Positions 7,150 to 16,096 are shown, numbered from the stretch's first letter. The stretch is 33,116 bases of DNA from JAGLOK01 sp023139005 (GCA_030637745.1 DAOWFX010000118.1:1-33116); one strand, 5' to 3'. Numbers and translations: made by a program. Notes: a model not told the origin generated them from the sequence alone.

Positions 7150-9003
7150 TTAAGCGTGGCTGATATCCGTATACTTTGCAACATCATCACTTGTTGTGAA
7201 GATGTCGGATATATTCAATTTATGTACATTATCTTTCCCCATGCTTTTTGCCAGAATTTCAAGCTCATGCGTTGTTGCGTTGTAGAAGTTTTGAAAACCC
7301 TTGATGCTGTCTTCGTGAGAAAATAAGCGTCGCAATTCTTCATCTTGTGTCGCAATTCCAACGGGGCACTTTCCAGTGTAGCATACCTTGGACTGCAAAC
7401 AACCGATAGATATCATCGATGCAGTTGCAAGTGCAACAGCGTCTGCGCCCATGGCCAATGCTTTTGCAATATCTGCGCTATCTCTAAATCCACCTGTGAT
7501 ACAGAGTGTCACATCACTTTTTTTGTAATCCAAATAGCTTCTTGCACGATAGAGCGCATATATCGGTGGAACACAAACATTGTCTTTCAGGAAGGTTGGC
7601 GAAGAGCCTGTTGCGCCCCCTCTACAGTCAATAGTAATAAAATCTGCACCTGCGTACAACGACTTTTCAATATCCTCTTCAATGTGTCCTGCTGCAAACT
7701 TGATGCCTACGGGCTTTCCATCGGTGACCTCTTTGATCCATGTGACCATTTTCTTAAGGTCTTCAACATTTTCGACGCCATCCATTCGCGTGGGTGTAAT
7801 TCCCTCTTCACCCTTTTTAATACCTCTTATCTTTGCGATTTCCGGAGATACTTTGTCCGCAGGAAGCGATCCACCGTAGCCCGGCTTTGCAGCCTGCCCC
7901 ATCTTGATTTCTACTGCATCGGCTTGCTTGATGATTTCTGCATCATGTGAAAATGGTGCTGTACCTAATTCATAGATATATTTCCTCGCAGCGACGCGAG
8001 ACTCTTTGAGCATTCCTCCTTCACCGGAGCACATCGCAGTACCTACTAGCGAGGAGCCTGCTGCAAGTGCTACCTTGGCTTCTTTTGACAGCGCGCCAAA
8101 TGACATATGCGATACGTAAAAAGGGATGTCCAGCTCTAATGGTTTCTTTGCTGTTTTACCTATGATTGTTTTCGTGTTTACGGGTGTATCTACTTCAAGA
8201 GGCAATGTATCCACTTGTGCCGCTTTAAATAATATTTGCTCCCAACTTGGAAATGACTTATCTGTGCGCATGGATTTATATATGCTTTTACCCGTTGCAG
8301 CCAAGTGCTGTATCGTCTCGAGCTTGTTGTCGTATGCTTCTTCTTCTGTGCAATTGCAACTCGTCTTGCTTTTGACTTTACCATCGTCTGTAAATTTTTC
8401 ATACCAATGCTGTCCGTTACAATAGGGCTTGTTTTTCGAATGACCGCATCTACAGAGTGCATAGTGTTCCTCTGAGGTGGGTGTATCTTCGCAATCTAAT
8501 GCAATACCCCCTGTGACTCTATAAGGACCATCTTCTGTGAGTACTATTTGCTTTTCATCAGTGAAATTATCATAAAGCACGTCATCTATTGAATAGCTAA
8601 GTGCACCGGATGGGCATTTTCTTATGGTTTCAATAATTGCATCAACTGCTGCTGCATCTGCATCAATCCATAGCTCTTGTGTCATGCGAAAAACAATGGG
8701 CAGAGAGTCGGTGCAAAATCCTGCATGAGAGCATATTCCACGATCATCATGAATGGTGATGTTTTTTCCGATATAATTATCTACCTTGCGCGGGACTCTG
8801 TCTTCTTGCTTTTCATCACTCCACTCAATCTTCCCATGTGTTCCATCACAATAGGGCTTTGTTTTTGACTGCCCACAGCGACATAGTGCGATGACTTCTC
8901 TATCGGTTCTTACCTTTGTTCCCACCGATTCTGTGATAGCATCTATGTTCTCTGCAACATAAGGTCCGTTCTTTGATATATGGATTATCGTTTCTTTTGA
9001 CAT
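7150..9003 (-). CDS. CDGSH / 4Fe-4S / CDGSH / glutamate synthase-like FMN oxidoreductase fusion
   Basis: A 617-residue protein with four redox modules in order. (1) CDGSH finger CRCGQSKTKPYCDGTH, residues 41-56, which matches the 2Fe-2S consensus fully. (2) A divergent single-cluster ferredoxin-like domain, about 80-140, with Cys91, Cys97 and Cys130 in CPSGAL. (3) A second CDGSH finger, CRCGHSKNKPYCNGQH, 184-199, with Asn in place of the usual Asp. (4) A glutamate-synthase-like FMN TIM barrel, about 255-600, with the Cys triad C535-x5-C541-x4-C546 followed by PVG as in the 3Fe-4S site of GltB/GltS relatives. No amidotransferase domain is present, so it is not a classical glutamate synthase; the substrate is unknown. 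It is cytosolic and stands alone. GGGAG precedes the ATG. Confidence 0.88.
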   Translation of the reverse strand: MSKETIIHISKNGPYVAENIDAITESVGTKVRTDREVIALCRCGQSKTKPYCDGTHGKIEWSDEKQEDRVPRKVDNYIGKNITIHDDRGICSHAGFCTDSLPIVFRMTQELWIDADAAAVDAIIETIRKCPSGALSYSIDDVLYDNFTDEKQIVLTEDGPYRVTGGIALDCEDTPTSEEHYALCRCGHSKNKPYCNGQHWYEKFTDDGKVKSKTSCNCTEEEAYDNKLETIQHLAATGKSIYKSMRTDKSFPSWEQILFKAAQVDTLPLEVDTPVNTKTIIGKTAKKPLELDIPFYVSHMSFGALSKEAKVALAAGSSLVGTAMCSGEGGMLKESRVAARKYIYELGTAPFSHDAEIIKQADAVEIKMGQAAKPGYGGSLPADKVSPEIAKIRGIKKGEEGITPTRMDGVENVEDLKKMVTWIKEVTDGKPVGIKFAAGHIEEDIEKSLYAGADFITIDCRGGATGSSPTFLKDNVCVPPIYALYRARSYLDYKKSDVTLCITGGFRDSADIAKALAMGADAVALATASMISIGCLQSKVCYTGKCPVGIATQDEELRRLFSHEDSIKGFQNFYNATTHELEILAKSMGKDNVHKLNISDIFTTSDDVAKYTDISHA

Positions 9004-9231
9004 AAGAATCTCCCTTATCTGTAATATTCAATTGTATTGGTTGTAGTAGATAATATGCTTGATTACGTAATGTGCAGTGCTTAAAATAAATAATATACAC
9101 TTCTTATCCGTATGATAATATAATGCAAAAGAAGTCTTCAATATACTTCAATTATACGACTATAGGTTTTGATAATCAATCGTGTAATGAAAATGAGTGA
9201 TCGTGCAAATGGTTCACTAGTAATTAACTAA

Positions 9232-9918
9232 TTATGCTTTTATAGGTAGCAATATAACGCCATCACAATCAGGATATTTTAAGCATCTATAAAATGGATT
9301 TCCACCATGAAGGCCTTCTATCGCCTTTTGAAGTATCATCTTTGCTCCGCAATTTGGACAAGTATTTTCATTCCTTGCAGCTGCTAGCTGTGCTTGTTTT
9401 TCTTTTATCTTCTTTGTTGTGAAGTATTCATCTAGATACTTCTTCGTATATTCCTTTTTTGCTTTGATACGAATTAGCAGCAATCCTGCAGTTTCAAATG
9501 TATTGTTTTTGAATTCATCCTTTTCTCTGACTTTTTTTGAATTATGAGAGATATCATCTAGTTCTATTGCAAATATAGGTTTGCATGTATCTTTTGAACA
9601 AATCAAAAAATCAACATGCTTTTGGCTGATTCTACTAAAATGCTTCATATAGTTCCCTTCTGTTCCGGGACCGATATAGAAGATGTCCTTAAGTGATACT
9701 TTGGTGAATATGATATGATCTTTTTTATAGTATTCAGAGAAACTTTTAAAGAATACTGTTTCTGATTTGGATAAGATAGATTCCTTAAGTTTGTAGGGGA
9801 GATTTTTGCTTGCTGTTGTCTTCCAGATATCTTTACCTAGCTTCTGTTTGGCCTTGATCCAAACTATATAAATCAGCAATACCCCGACTACTATTGAAAA
9901 TGCATAGACTGTTCCCAT
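9232..9918 (-). CDS. Membrane-anchored DUF2726 protein with C-terminal zinc finger
   Basis: A 228-residue protein: one N-terminal transmembrane segment (about 3-21), a DUF2726-type nuclease-like domain (about 40-165) with the elements D103 and E119-L-D-D that resemble a PD-(D/E)xK core, and a topoisomerase-type C4 zinc finger (Cys187, Cys190, Cys212, Cys218). The zinc finger usually contacts DNA, so a membrane-tethered DNA-interacting protein is plausible, but activity cannot be shown from sequence. AGAGG precedes the ATG. The gene is monocistronic, and the 228-bp gap upstream (9004-9231 lies downstream) shows no other gene. Confidence 0.75.
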   Translation of the reverse strand: MGTVYAFSIVVGVLLIYIVWIKAKQKLGKDIWKTTASKNLPYKLKESILSKSETVFFKSFSEYYKKDHIIFTKVSLKDIFYIGPGTEGNYMKHFSRISQKHVDFLICSKDTCKPIFAIELDDISHNSKKVREKDEFKNNTFETAGLLLIRIKAKKEYTKKYLDEYFTTKKIKEKQAQLAAARNENTCPNCGAKMILQKAIEGLHGGNPFYRCLKYPDCDGVILLPIKA

Positions 9919-10106
9919 AATTACCTCTTAAAACATAATGACTTATTATATCACATGTTTGTCTTAATTTGTATATCTTACTTTAAATTGTTTTATGCGG
10001 CTATTATATTACATTTTCATGATATACTGATTATCTAATTATTTTCCATATTCATGAGATAATTTCACCTGCTGAAACGTGTAGTATATGAAAGGAACTA
10101 TTGCAT

Positions 10107-10598
10107 ATGACCGATCAAAAACGCAAAGAACACTTGAAGAAGTGGATTGATGACTATGGCAAACTCGTTTTGGCAACAGCACTTCGAATCGCAGACACTC
10201 CGCAGGATGCAGAAGATGTGTTCCAGAATACATTTACCAAAGCATACTGCAGAACACTCCCCTTTCGAAGTGAAGAGCACACCAAGGCATGGTTGATTCG
10301 CGTTGCAGTCAATGACTGTTTGTCCAAGCTACGATCAAGCTGGAAAACAAAGGTCGTGCTAGGTGACCTACCGGATGCGCTTTCATCGACGATATCTAAT
10401 GATAGTGAAATCATCCCCCTGCTTCAAAATCTTCCATCAATTTACAAGGAAGCTGTATACCTACACTATTGGGCAGGATACAAAACTGGTGAGATTGCTA
10501 CCATGATGGGATGTTCTACATCCACCATTTGCACACGCCTGCAAAGAGCACGCGGCATACTCAAAGCAGATCTTCAAAGGAGCAATGAATATGAATAA
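10107..10598 (+). CDS. ECF-type RNA polymerase sigma factor
   Basis: A 163-residue sigma-70 factor with only regions 2 and 4. Region 2 holds ADTPQDAEDVFQNTFTKAY; region 4 holds LPSIYKEAVYLHYWAGYKTG and a helix-turn-helix ending in STICTRLQRARGILK. This is the size and layout of extracytoplasmic-function sigma factors. I place the start at the ATG at 10107, not the TTG at 10101, because AAAGGAA (10091-10097) is then properly spaced. The next gene starts inside its 3' end, so the two are translationally coupled, as is usual for a sigma/anti-sigma pair. The promoter it recognises, and whether it controls itself, are not visible with confidence. Confidence 0.92.
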   Translation: MTDQKRKEHLKKWIDDYGKLVLATALRIADTPQDAEDVFQNTFTKAYCRTLPFRSEEHTKAWLIRVAVNDCLSKLRSSWKTKVVLGDLPDALSSTISNDSEIIPLLQNLPSIYKEAVYLHYWAGYKTGEIATMMGCSTSTICTRLQRARGILKADLQRSNEYE

Positions 10599-12087
10599 TA
10601 ATATAGACTACACCCATCTCGTCCACAAGACGATGGTGAAAGCAGACAAAGCACGCAAGCAGAAGACAGTAAAAATGAGAGTATTAGCGGGTGCCGTATG
10701 CACTATTGCTATCGGTGTTGCACTCATCACCACTATAGATATGAGCCCCAATCCGGATAAAGTACTTGGTCAAACGCCTCTTGCTGCAACTAACAGACAA
10801 GAATATATGGATGATGAGAGTGATGAGACTCCACTTCAGATATACCTATCTGAATATGACCAGTCATTAAAATATCATATTGAGCAATATAATAAATTTA
10901 GAAAAGGAAAATATAGCAGAAGGGTTGAGGTAACAAACTTTGTGCTTACAGATCGTAACACAATGTATGATCTAATTCGCTCGGAAATAGCAGCAGGTAG
11001 TGGACCGGATTTGTTTTATATGCACTTATTTGGTGAATACTTCTGGGACTTTGAAAAAGCAGCAAAAGATAATCTTTTTGCAGATATGGATGTACTCATC
11101 CAAAACCGTGATGGTTTTGATTTAGATGACTATAACAATATGGTTATGGATGCATCGATTATCGATAATAAAAGAAGTATTATGCCCCTATCCTACGAAG
11201 TAAAATATATTATGTCCACAAAAGAGAATTTTAGAGCAAATAATCTCAGAAGACCTTGGATTTTATCATCTGACAAATACCTAAATTTATTAGAATCATT
11301 TTTTGCTTCCACAGAAGATAATGTTCCAGCATACTTAGGTATTCGAAATTATCATTTGCTTGATGAATTTATTCCGGATAATGAACCTATCAAAAATACT
11401 AAAGAACTCAAACGACTATTAGATATATTTAAGATCCAAGGGAATAGAGGCTCTAAATTCCAAGAAGAAAATATATATGATTATGATAATGAACATTCAA
11501 GAACATACTATTTTATAGAGTATTTTGTGAATGATGCATTCTTATTTTTGGATCCTGATAATTATGGTGCAAATCAATTCGCACTTTTCCAAGCAAACTA
11601 CAATACATTGGAAAACTTGCTTGATACAAACATGGTGTATTATAAAGCACCGCAATTCAAGAATAACTCTGCAGATGCAAATATATCTGAAAGTATAGCA
11701 ATCAATATGAATTCAACACACAAGAATGCAGCCTTTGATTTTGTGATGTATCTTCTATCTGAAGGAGTACAATCCAAACACAGCCACTCACGGGGATTAC
11801 CTGTTAATAAAAATGCATATAAAACAGCAAAGCAATATTTTAAAGATGGTGGTACTGATTATGGTATTTCAAAACAATATCTTACTCCAAAGGTACCCTG
11901 GTGGGATGCACAGAAATTTATATGGTTTGTAGAAAGTGCAAGGACATGTGATTTCCCAGACAGTACTGCATATATCCGTAGTTATGTTTTTGGAAATGCA
12001 GTCGGTAGATACTACAACGATGAAATCAGCTTTGATACCCTAGTCGATGAGATGAACCAAGCGCTCTATTCTTACTATAACGAATAA
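10585..12087 (+). CDS. Putative anti-sigma factor with extracellular solute-binding-protein-like domain
   Basis: A 500-residue single-pass protein. Residues 1-30 are a short cytoplasmic segment (HLVHKTMVKADKARKQK), 33-51 a transmembrane helix, and about 85-500 an outside domain that reads like a family 1 ABC solute-binding protein. Signs of the latter are AAGSGPDLFYM (136-146), NLFADMDVLI (163-172), a PLSYEVKYIM stretch, and SIAINMNSTHKNAAFDFVMY with LLSEGVQ and GLPVNKNA near 370-411. The gene overlaps the ECF sigma gene by 14 bases (8 if the second ATG is used) behind AAAGGAGC. Position and topology suggest it holds the sigma factor at the membrane and senses a ligand outside. The cytoplasmic part is short for a classical anti-sigma domain, so the function is inferred. 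No ABC permease is adjacent. Confidence 0.8.
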   Translation: MNMNNNIDYTHLVHKTMVKADKARKQKTVKMRVLAGAVCTIAIGVALITTIDMSPNPDKVLGQTPLAATNRQEYMDDESDETPLQIYLSEYDQSLKYHIEQYNKFRKGKYSRRVEVTNFVLTDRNTMYDLIRSEIAAGSGPDLFYMHLFGEYFWDFEKAAKDNLFADMDVLIQNRDGFDLDDYNNMVMDASIIDNKRSIMPLSYEVKYIMSTKENFRANNLRRPWILSSDKYLNLLESFFASTEDNVPAYLGIRNYHLLDEFIPDNEPIKNTKELKRLLDIFKIQGNRGSKFQEENIYDYDNEHSRTYYFIEYFVNDAFLFLDPDNYGANQFALFQANYNTLENLLDTNMVYYKAPQFKNNSADANISESIAINMNSTHKNAAFDFVMYLLSEGVQSKHSHSRGLPVNKNAYKTAKQYFKDGGTDYGISKQYLTPKVPWWDAQKFIWFVESARTCDFPDSTAYIRSYVFGNAVGRYYNDEISFDTLVDEMNQALYSYYNE

Positions 12088-12125
12088 TACTAGTATAAAC
12101 TACCTGCTTATAATAATTTTTATGA

Positions 12126-12158
12126 AAAACAATCTCCTTATGTGGGGATTGTTTTTTT
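12126..12158. terminator. Intrinsic terminator between convergent genes
   Basis: AAACAATCTCC (12127-12137) pairs with GGGGATTGTTT, allowing one G-U pair, across TTATGT. A run of seven T follows on the plus strand and AAAAA precedes it, so it can also act on the minus strand. It ends the sigma/anti-sigma operon and probably the converging cyclase gene. Confidence 0.85.
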
Positions 12159-12171
12159 GCTCATCAACATC

Positions 12172-13443
12172 TTATATATCAATCTGTTCCACACAGTTAC
12201 GACCATTTTCCTTGGCACGATACAATGCTTCATCTATTTTGCTTATAAACGTTTCTATGGCCATACCCTTCACATACTCGCCAACACCAATGCTTGCAGT
12301 TACTTTTCCAACATCTTGGAAGTCATATTCTTCAATGTTACCCCTTAACTTTTCAGCCATTGACAATGCACCGTCTTGATGCGTATCTGTAAGGATGATT
12401 ATGAACTCTTCTCCGCCCCAACGACCAACCAAATCCATCCTTCTGGAATTATCTTTTAATATTTTTGCAATATCTATCAAAACACAATCTCCAACTTGAT
12501 GACCATATTGATCATTAACTAGTTTGAAATTATCTATATCAAGTAGCATAATAGAAAAAGTTCTTCCTCGAAAATCTGTTCTATATACTTCATCTTCAAG
12601 TGACAAATTAATTTTTAATCTATTAGCCAATTTCGTTAGTGGATCTGTCTGGGAGAGTTTTTCCAATTGCTTATTAAGTGCCTTCAGTTGTCTCTGATCT
12701 TCTTCTAGCTGGAGGTTTGATTCTTTTAGCTCACCTATATTGTGCTTCAATTTTGTAGAGATTTCATTTATTGAATCTCCCAAGTCACCAATTTCATCAT
12801 TGTTTTTCAATTGGAGAGTATGTTCAAAATCTAGATTTGATATCGCCTGTGCTTTTTCATTTAATTTTAAGATTGGTTTTGTATATATACGTGCAAAGAA
12901 ATATGCGAGAATAATTCCTATAATTAATACAAGCGACATAGTAATAATCATAGCTTTTATAGACATTGTCATTGCATCACTAATACTTGATAAGGATTTT
13001 TCATAAAAGACATTATATTGAGGAGAGACTTTTCCTATCACTCCAAGTGCTTCCACATCAAGCCTACCTAAAGTAAATCTGAATATTGTCGCATCAGCGT
13101 TTGGATAGGAGTTGTTTTCGATATGAACGTCTTGATATTCTAAAGGAAGAATTTTAACATGAGATAGTTCTGGAGATGTTGACTCTATTACATTAAACTC
13201 ATTATCAAATAGAGTTATGAAGCCCCTCACACCTTTCTCCTTGACACGTAAATATTCAGAAAAATTGAGATCTTCGCTAAAATCACACTTGAAATCCTCG
13301 AAATTAGACTTGAGTGCACTTTCATACTCTTTTATTAGCATTTTATCAAGAATTAGTGATACTGTACTTGCAAAAACAAGTGCTGTTAATAATAATATTC
13401 CTATTATTATCATAAAAAGTTTAATTCTGATATTAACACGCAT
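12172..13443 (-). CDS. Diguanylate cyclase with periplasm-type sensor and HAMP domain
   Basis: A 423-residue membrane sensor: TM1 about 8-30, an extracytoplasmic sensor region about 31-160, TM2 about 162-184, a HAMP linker about 186-240, a coiled-coil about 235-262, and a GGDEF domain from about 264 to the end. The active-site motif is GGEEF (343-347), and the inhibitory RxxD site (RRMD, 334-337) sits exactly five residues before it, so it should be an active, product-inhibited synthase of c-di-GMP from two GTP. GAGGGA precedes the ATG. It faces the ECF operon tail to tail; nothing else links the two. Confidence 0.92.
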   Translation of the reverse strand: MRVNIRIKLFMIIIGILLLTALVFASTVSLILDKMLIKEYESALKSNFEDFKCDFSEDLNFSEYLRVKEKGVRGFITLFDNEFNVIESTSPELSHVKILPLEYQDVHIENNSYPNADATIFRFTLGRLDVEALGVIGKVSPQYNVFYEKSLSSISDAMTMSIKAMIITMSLVLIIGIILAYFFARIYTKPILKLNEKAQAISNLDFEHTLQLKNNDEIGDLGDSINEISTKLKHNIGELKESNLQLEEDQRQLKALNKQLEKLSQTDPLTKLANRLKINLSLEDEVYRTDFRGRTFSIMLLDIDNFKLVNDQYGHQVGDCVLIDIAKILKDNSRRMDLVGRWGGEEFIIILTDTHQDGALSMAEKLRGNIEEYDFQDVGKVTASIGVGEYVKGMAIETFISKIDEALYRAKENGRNCVEQIDI

Positions 13444-13663
13444 AAAATGGTCCCTCTTTTGGTAGTAAAAAATTACTAGAATTCTTATGAATGTAGCGTC
13501 TTTTACTGTTATCCTTATAAAAAAAATGTACTACACAATTTAAGTATCGATATAAAACCTATATTTCTTTAATGAAAATAGAAATATAATGCTTGTTTTG
13601 ATGAAATATTACGATTAATCTTACCTTTTATTTCTACTGCACCATATAATTTTCGACTTCAAG

Positions 13664-13783
13664 TTTGCATAAAGGCAGTGTTTTTATGTTTGTAATTTGT
13701 TCTCGACAAAATGCATTCACTAAATAACAAACCATGAGATAGTGCGAAAATAACCACACTATCTTGTTTTTTGCTATGCAAAC
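13664..13783 (+). ncRNA. Candidate structured RNA in the 423-bp gap 13444-13866
   Basis: The gap has no credible ORF but shows nested complementarity. GTTTGCATA (13664-13672) pairs with TATGCAAAC (13775-13783), 9 bp. Inside it GTTTGT (13688-13693) pairs with ACAAAC (13727-13732), TTTGT (13696-13700) with ACAAA (13706-13710), and AGATAGTG with CACTATCT in the terminator hairpin. A TATAAT hexamer at 13645-13650 could start a transcript just upstream, but its -35 is poor. No known riboswitch class is recognised. It could be a small RNA or a leader of the DUF1638 gene. Confidence 0.35.
13737..13772 (+). terminator. Intrinsic terminator with no upstream gene on its strand
   Basis: AGATAGTG (13737-13744) pairs with CACTATCT (13757-13764), followed by TGTTTTTT. 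The gene on its left is on the minus strand and reads away, so whatever it terminates must start within 13444-13736. Confidence 0.7.
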
Positions 13784-13866
13784 CTAATCAAAAGTAATAT
13801 AATTAATTGATAAGGAACTACTTGCACAAAACTTTATAATTAAACAAAAGAGAGACACGCATTTTT

Positions 13867-14604
13867 ATGAAACGATACAAACTCATCGCATGTGAAATCA
13901 TGTTTCGCGAAGTAAGCCTCGCAGCAGCACACAGCAAGAACATCATCGACATTACCTTCATGCCAAAGGGTTTACATGATATCGGCGAATGTAAGATGGG
14001 AGAAGAGCTACAGGATGCAATCAATCAAGTTGAAAGCGACAAGTATGACGCCATCCTATTGTGCTATGGACTATGCAACAATGGAACTGTAGGCTTGCAT
14101 GCAGATATTCCGATTGTAATCCCAAAGGCACATGACTGCATTACACTACTTTTGGGTTCAAAAGAGACATACAACGATTATTTCTACAAAAACCCTGGCA
14201 CATTCTTCAAATCCTCCGGCTGGATCGAGCGCGATACCAATCCCAACGAAACAGAAGGCAGCACAACCAGTCAGTTGGGCATGAACAAGACCTATCAGGA
14301 GTATGTTGAACAGTTTGGCGAAGAAAATGCAAAATACTTGATGGAAATGTTGGGCGATTGGTTCAAGAATTACAAAAAATTGGCCTATATAAACACGGGT
14401 ACTGGAAATATTGAACTGAACAAAAAGCAATCCATGGAGCTTGCACAAGAGTACGATTGGGAATACGAAGAAGTACAGGGTAGCACACAGCTCATTAGAA
14501 AGCTAGTTGATGGCGACTGGGACGATGATGCATTTGTTGTGATTCCACCGGATAGCCAAATCATCGCAACAAATGATACAGAAATACTATCTTACTCAGA
14601 ATAG
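13867..14604 (+). CDS. DUF1638 domain protein
   Basis: A 245-residue soluble protein matching DUF1638 by ACEIMFREV (8-16), CYGLCNNG (66-73) and HDCITLLLGS (89-98). The conserved Cys/His residues suggest a metal- or cofactor-binding site. In other anaerobes, as I recall, the family occurs near corrinoid methyltransferase genes; none is visible here, so its role is open. The ribosome site is weak (AGAGAG region). The next gene, a lipoprotein, starts 31 bases downstream with its own strong ribosome site, so co-transcription is possible. Confidence 0.8.
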   Translation: MKRYKLIACEIMFREVSLAAAHSKNIIDITFMPKGLHDIGECKMGEELQDAINQVESDKYDAILLCYGLCNNGTVGLHADIPIVIPKAHDCITLLLGSKETYNDYFYKNPGTFFKSSGWIERDTNPNETEGSTTSQLGMNKTYQEYVEQFGEENAKYLMEMLGDWFKNYKKLAYINTGTGNIELNKKQSMELAQEYDWEYEEVQGSTQLIRKLVDGDWDDDAFVVIPPDSQIIATNDTEILSYSE

Positions 14605-14635
14605 ATATCAATCAAAATATCAGGAGGAAATGATT

Positions 14636-16042
14636 ATGAAAAAAACAATGATGATAACGCTTACTGTTGCATTGATCATGACTGCGATGCTCTCAGGATG
14701 TTCTCTACTCAACAAGATTCCAGAAAAATATACAGAAGGTATCAAACTTCATCGTGATTTTCCGGATGACATCATTGAAGTATATGATGATGCCATAGTC
14801 TTTGAAGATGATGAACGATTTGGTGAGATTGTGATATCGTGCGGCACTGAAGATGATATCGATGACATTATAGATTTTTATAAGGATTTCTTTGAAGATG
14901 AGGAGATCGTCCCGACGTCAGAGGAGGAAGATCGCGACGAGTACAATGTAGCGTTCATAGAAGATGGCTATGCTATCGAACTTCAGGTAGTAGAAGCAGA
15001 GGGTGAATATGTTGAGGATGTATTTGAATATGTCATCTACATCTCTGCAAAGGAAACAGATGAAACAGAGATGCAAGCAGCTACTCCTTCTCCTACACCT
15101 ATGGAAACACCAACAGTTGCATCTGATACCGTACCTACTGAAGAACTTACGCTAGCAACAACGCTAAGCACAGGATCTTGGACTATCTATATGACAGAAG
15201 GTGTCGATGGACTCAATGACTCAGATTACAATTTTGAAATATACGATGAAACAAGTGGTACGATGTACTACACAAATATTTCCAAAAACACACAATGGAC
15301 ATATGACTTTACATATACATATGTTGGCGATACGCTTACATTTTCATTGAGCAACGGCACGGATCTTATCTATATTGCTGACCTATATGGAAACACGCTA
15401 GAGCTTACCAATGAATCCGATACCACCATTGTCCATTACTTCATGAACTGGAACGATGAATATGACATTTTCTATTCTGCCGATACTTTCACAGCATTCG
15501 GTAGCTGGGTCTTTTTTGAACCCGACACATATACCATTAACACCATCAGCTTTTGGCCATCGGGTGTGGGCTTTGCATACAATTGGGTTTCAGAATTTAC
15601 TAATGAGCCTTTCTCATGGTCATATGAAAACTCTGAGATAACTCTCTATCATGATAATGGTGACGTGCAGACATACACGCTTTATCACAATGGGAATGTC
15701 ATTGAACTGATTGCCAACAATGAAATTTCCGTGCTCAATCGTGCAGCATCAACATGGCTATCAGGATACTATACAATGTATGAAACAACCGATGAGTATG
15801 TGGTCACATGGGATTTGGATATTGGCAATGATCACAGTCTATACTATTATGCATTATACTCTGATGATGACACATATACATATGAAGATGCACACTGGTA
15901 TATTGAGCCGGATACGGGTAGGTTTTATGTCCAGCTTACCGAGGAGTTAGAATATGCATTTGACTATCACTATAGTCCGCTTTCAACCATAATAGTCGAT
16001 CAAGCTGTGGATGAGTATTATTATATGGGTGGGGTGGGGTAA
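14636..16042 (+). CDS. Modular lipoprotein: acidic N-terminal domain plus repeated beta-rich domains
   Basis: A 468-residue lipoprotein. The start at 14636 is chosen because AGGAGG (14622-14627) is 8 bases upstream. The lipobox is LSGC (Cys22). Residues 28-140 form an acidic domain with YDDAIVF, GTEDDIDDIIDFYKDFFEDE and RDEY; the same domain heads the LRR lipoprotein at 19879. A Pro/Thr linker (about 145-175) leads to what look like three repeats of about 85-100 residues, each opening with GSW or GYY and rich in aromatic beta strands (about 178, 308 and 383 onward), resembling lipocalin-like extracellular repeats. It is surface exposed; the ligand is unknown. A very strong terminator follows. 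Confidence 0.75.
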   Translation: MKKTMMITLTVALIMTAMLSGCSLLNKIPEKYTEGIKLHRDFPDDIIEVYDDAIVFEDDERFGEIVISCGTEDDIDDIIDFYKDFFEDEEIVPTSEEEDRDEYNVAFIEDGYAIELQVVEAEGEYVEDVFEYVIYISAKETDETEMQAATPSPTPMETPTVASDTVPTEELTLATTLSTGSWTIYMTEGVDGLNDSDYNFEIYDETSGTMYYTNISKNTQWTYDFTYTYVGDTLTFSLSNGTDLIYIADLYGNTLELTNESDTTIVHYFMNWNDEYDIFYSADTFTAFGSWVFFEPDTYTINTISFWPSGVGFAYNWVSEFTNEPFSWSYENSEITLYHDNGDVQTYTLYHNGNVIELIANNEISVLNRAASTWLSGYYTMYETTDEYVVTWDLDIGNDHSLYYYALYSDDDTYTYEDAHWYIEPDTGRFYVQLTEELEYAFDYHYSPLSTIIVDQAVDEYYYMGGVG

Positions 16043-16061
16043 AGATTGCGCTTACGCGCTT

Positions 16062-16088
16062 CAGTTCAAATAAAGTGAATTTGAACTG
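16062..16088. repeat. Hairpin repeat, 10-bp perfect stem
   Basis: CAGTTCAAAT pairs with ATTTGAACTG across AAAGTGA. A partly decayed copy lies at about 16405-16431 (right arm and loop kept, left arm changed), and a related hairpin is at 30157-30182. It belongs to the duplicated intergenic unit. Confidence 0.6.
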
Positions 16089-16096
16089 AGGGTCTT

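Noticed and set aside
7345..7950. 201-codon plus-strand ORF opposite the CDGSH/FMN fusion gene
   Set aside because: It is antisense to an unmistakable conserved protein; its Cys-rich translation is a shadow of the codons on the other strand.
10074..10079. TGAAAC as the -35 of an ECF autoregulatory promoter
   Set aside because: The matching -10 would fall next to the ribosome site and start codon of the sigma gene, leaving no usable leader.
10039..10414. Overlapping minus-strand ORFs opposite the sigma factor gene
   Set aside because: They have no family features or ribosome sites and lie antisense to a clear sigma factor.
13444..13866. c-di-GMP or other known riboswitch in the gap next to the cyclase gene
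   Set aside because: I could not match the conserved core of any riboswitch class I know; only generic stems are visible.
16028..16042. G-rich tract as a G-quadruplex
   Set aside because: Only three G-runs are present, and they encode the Gly-rich C-terminus of the lipoprotein.
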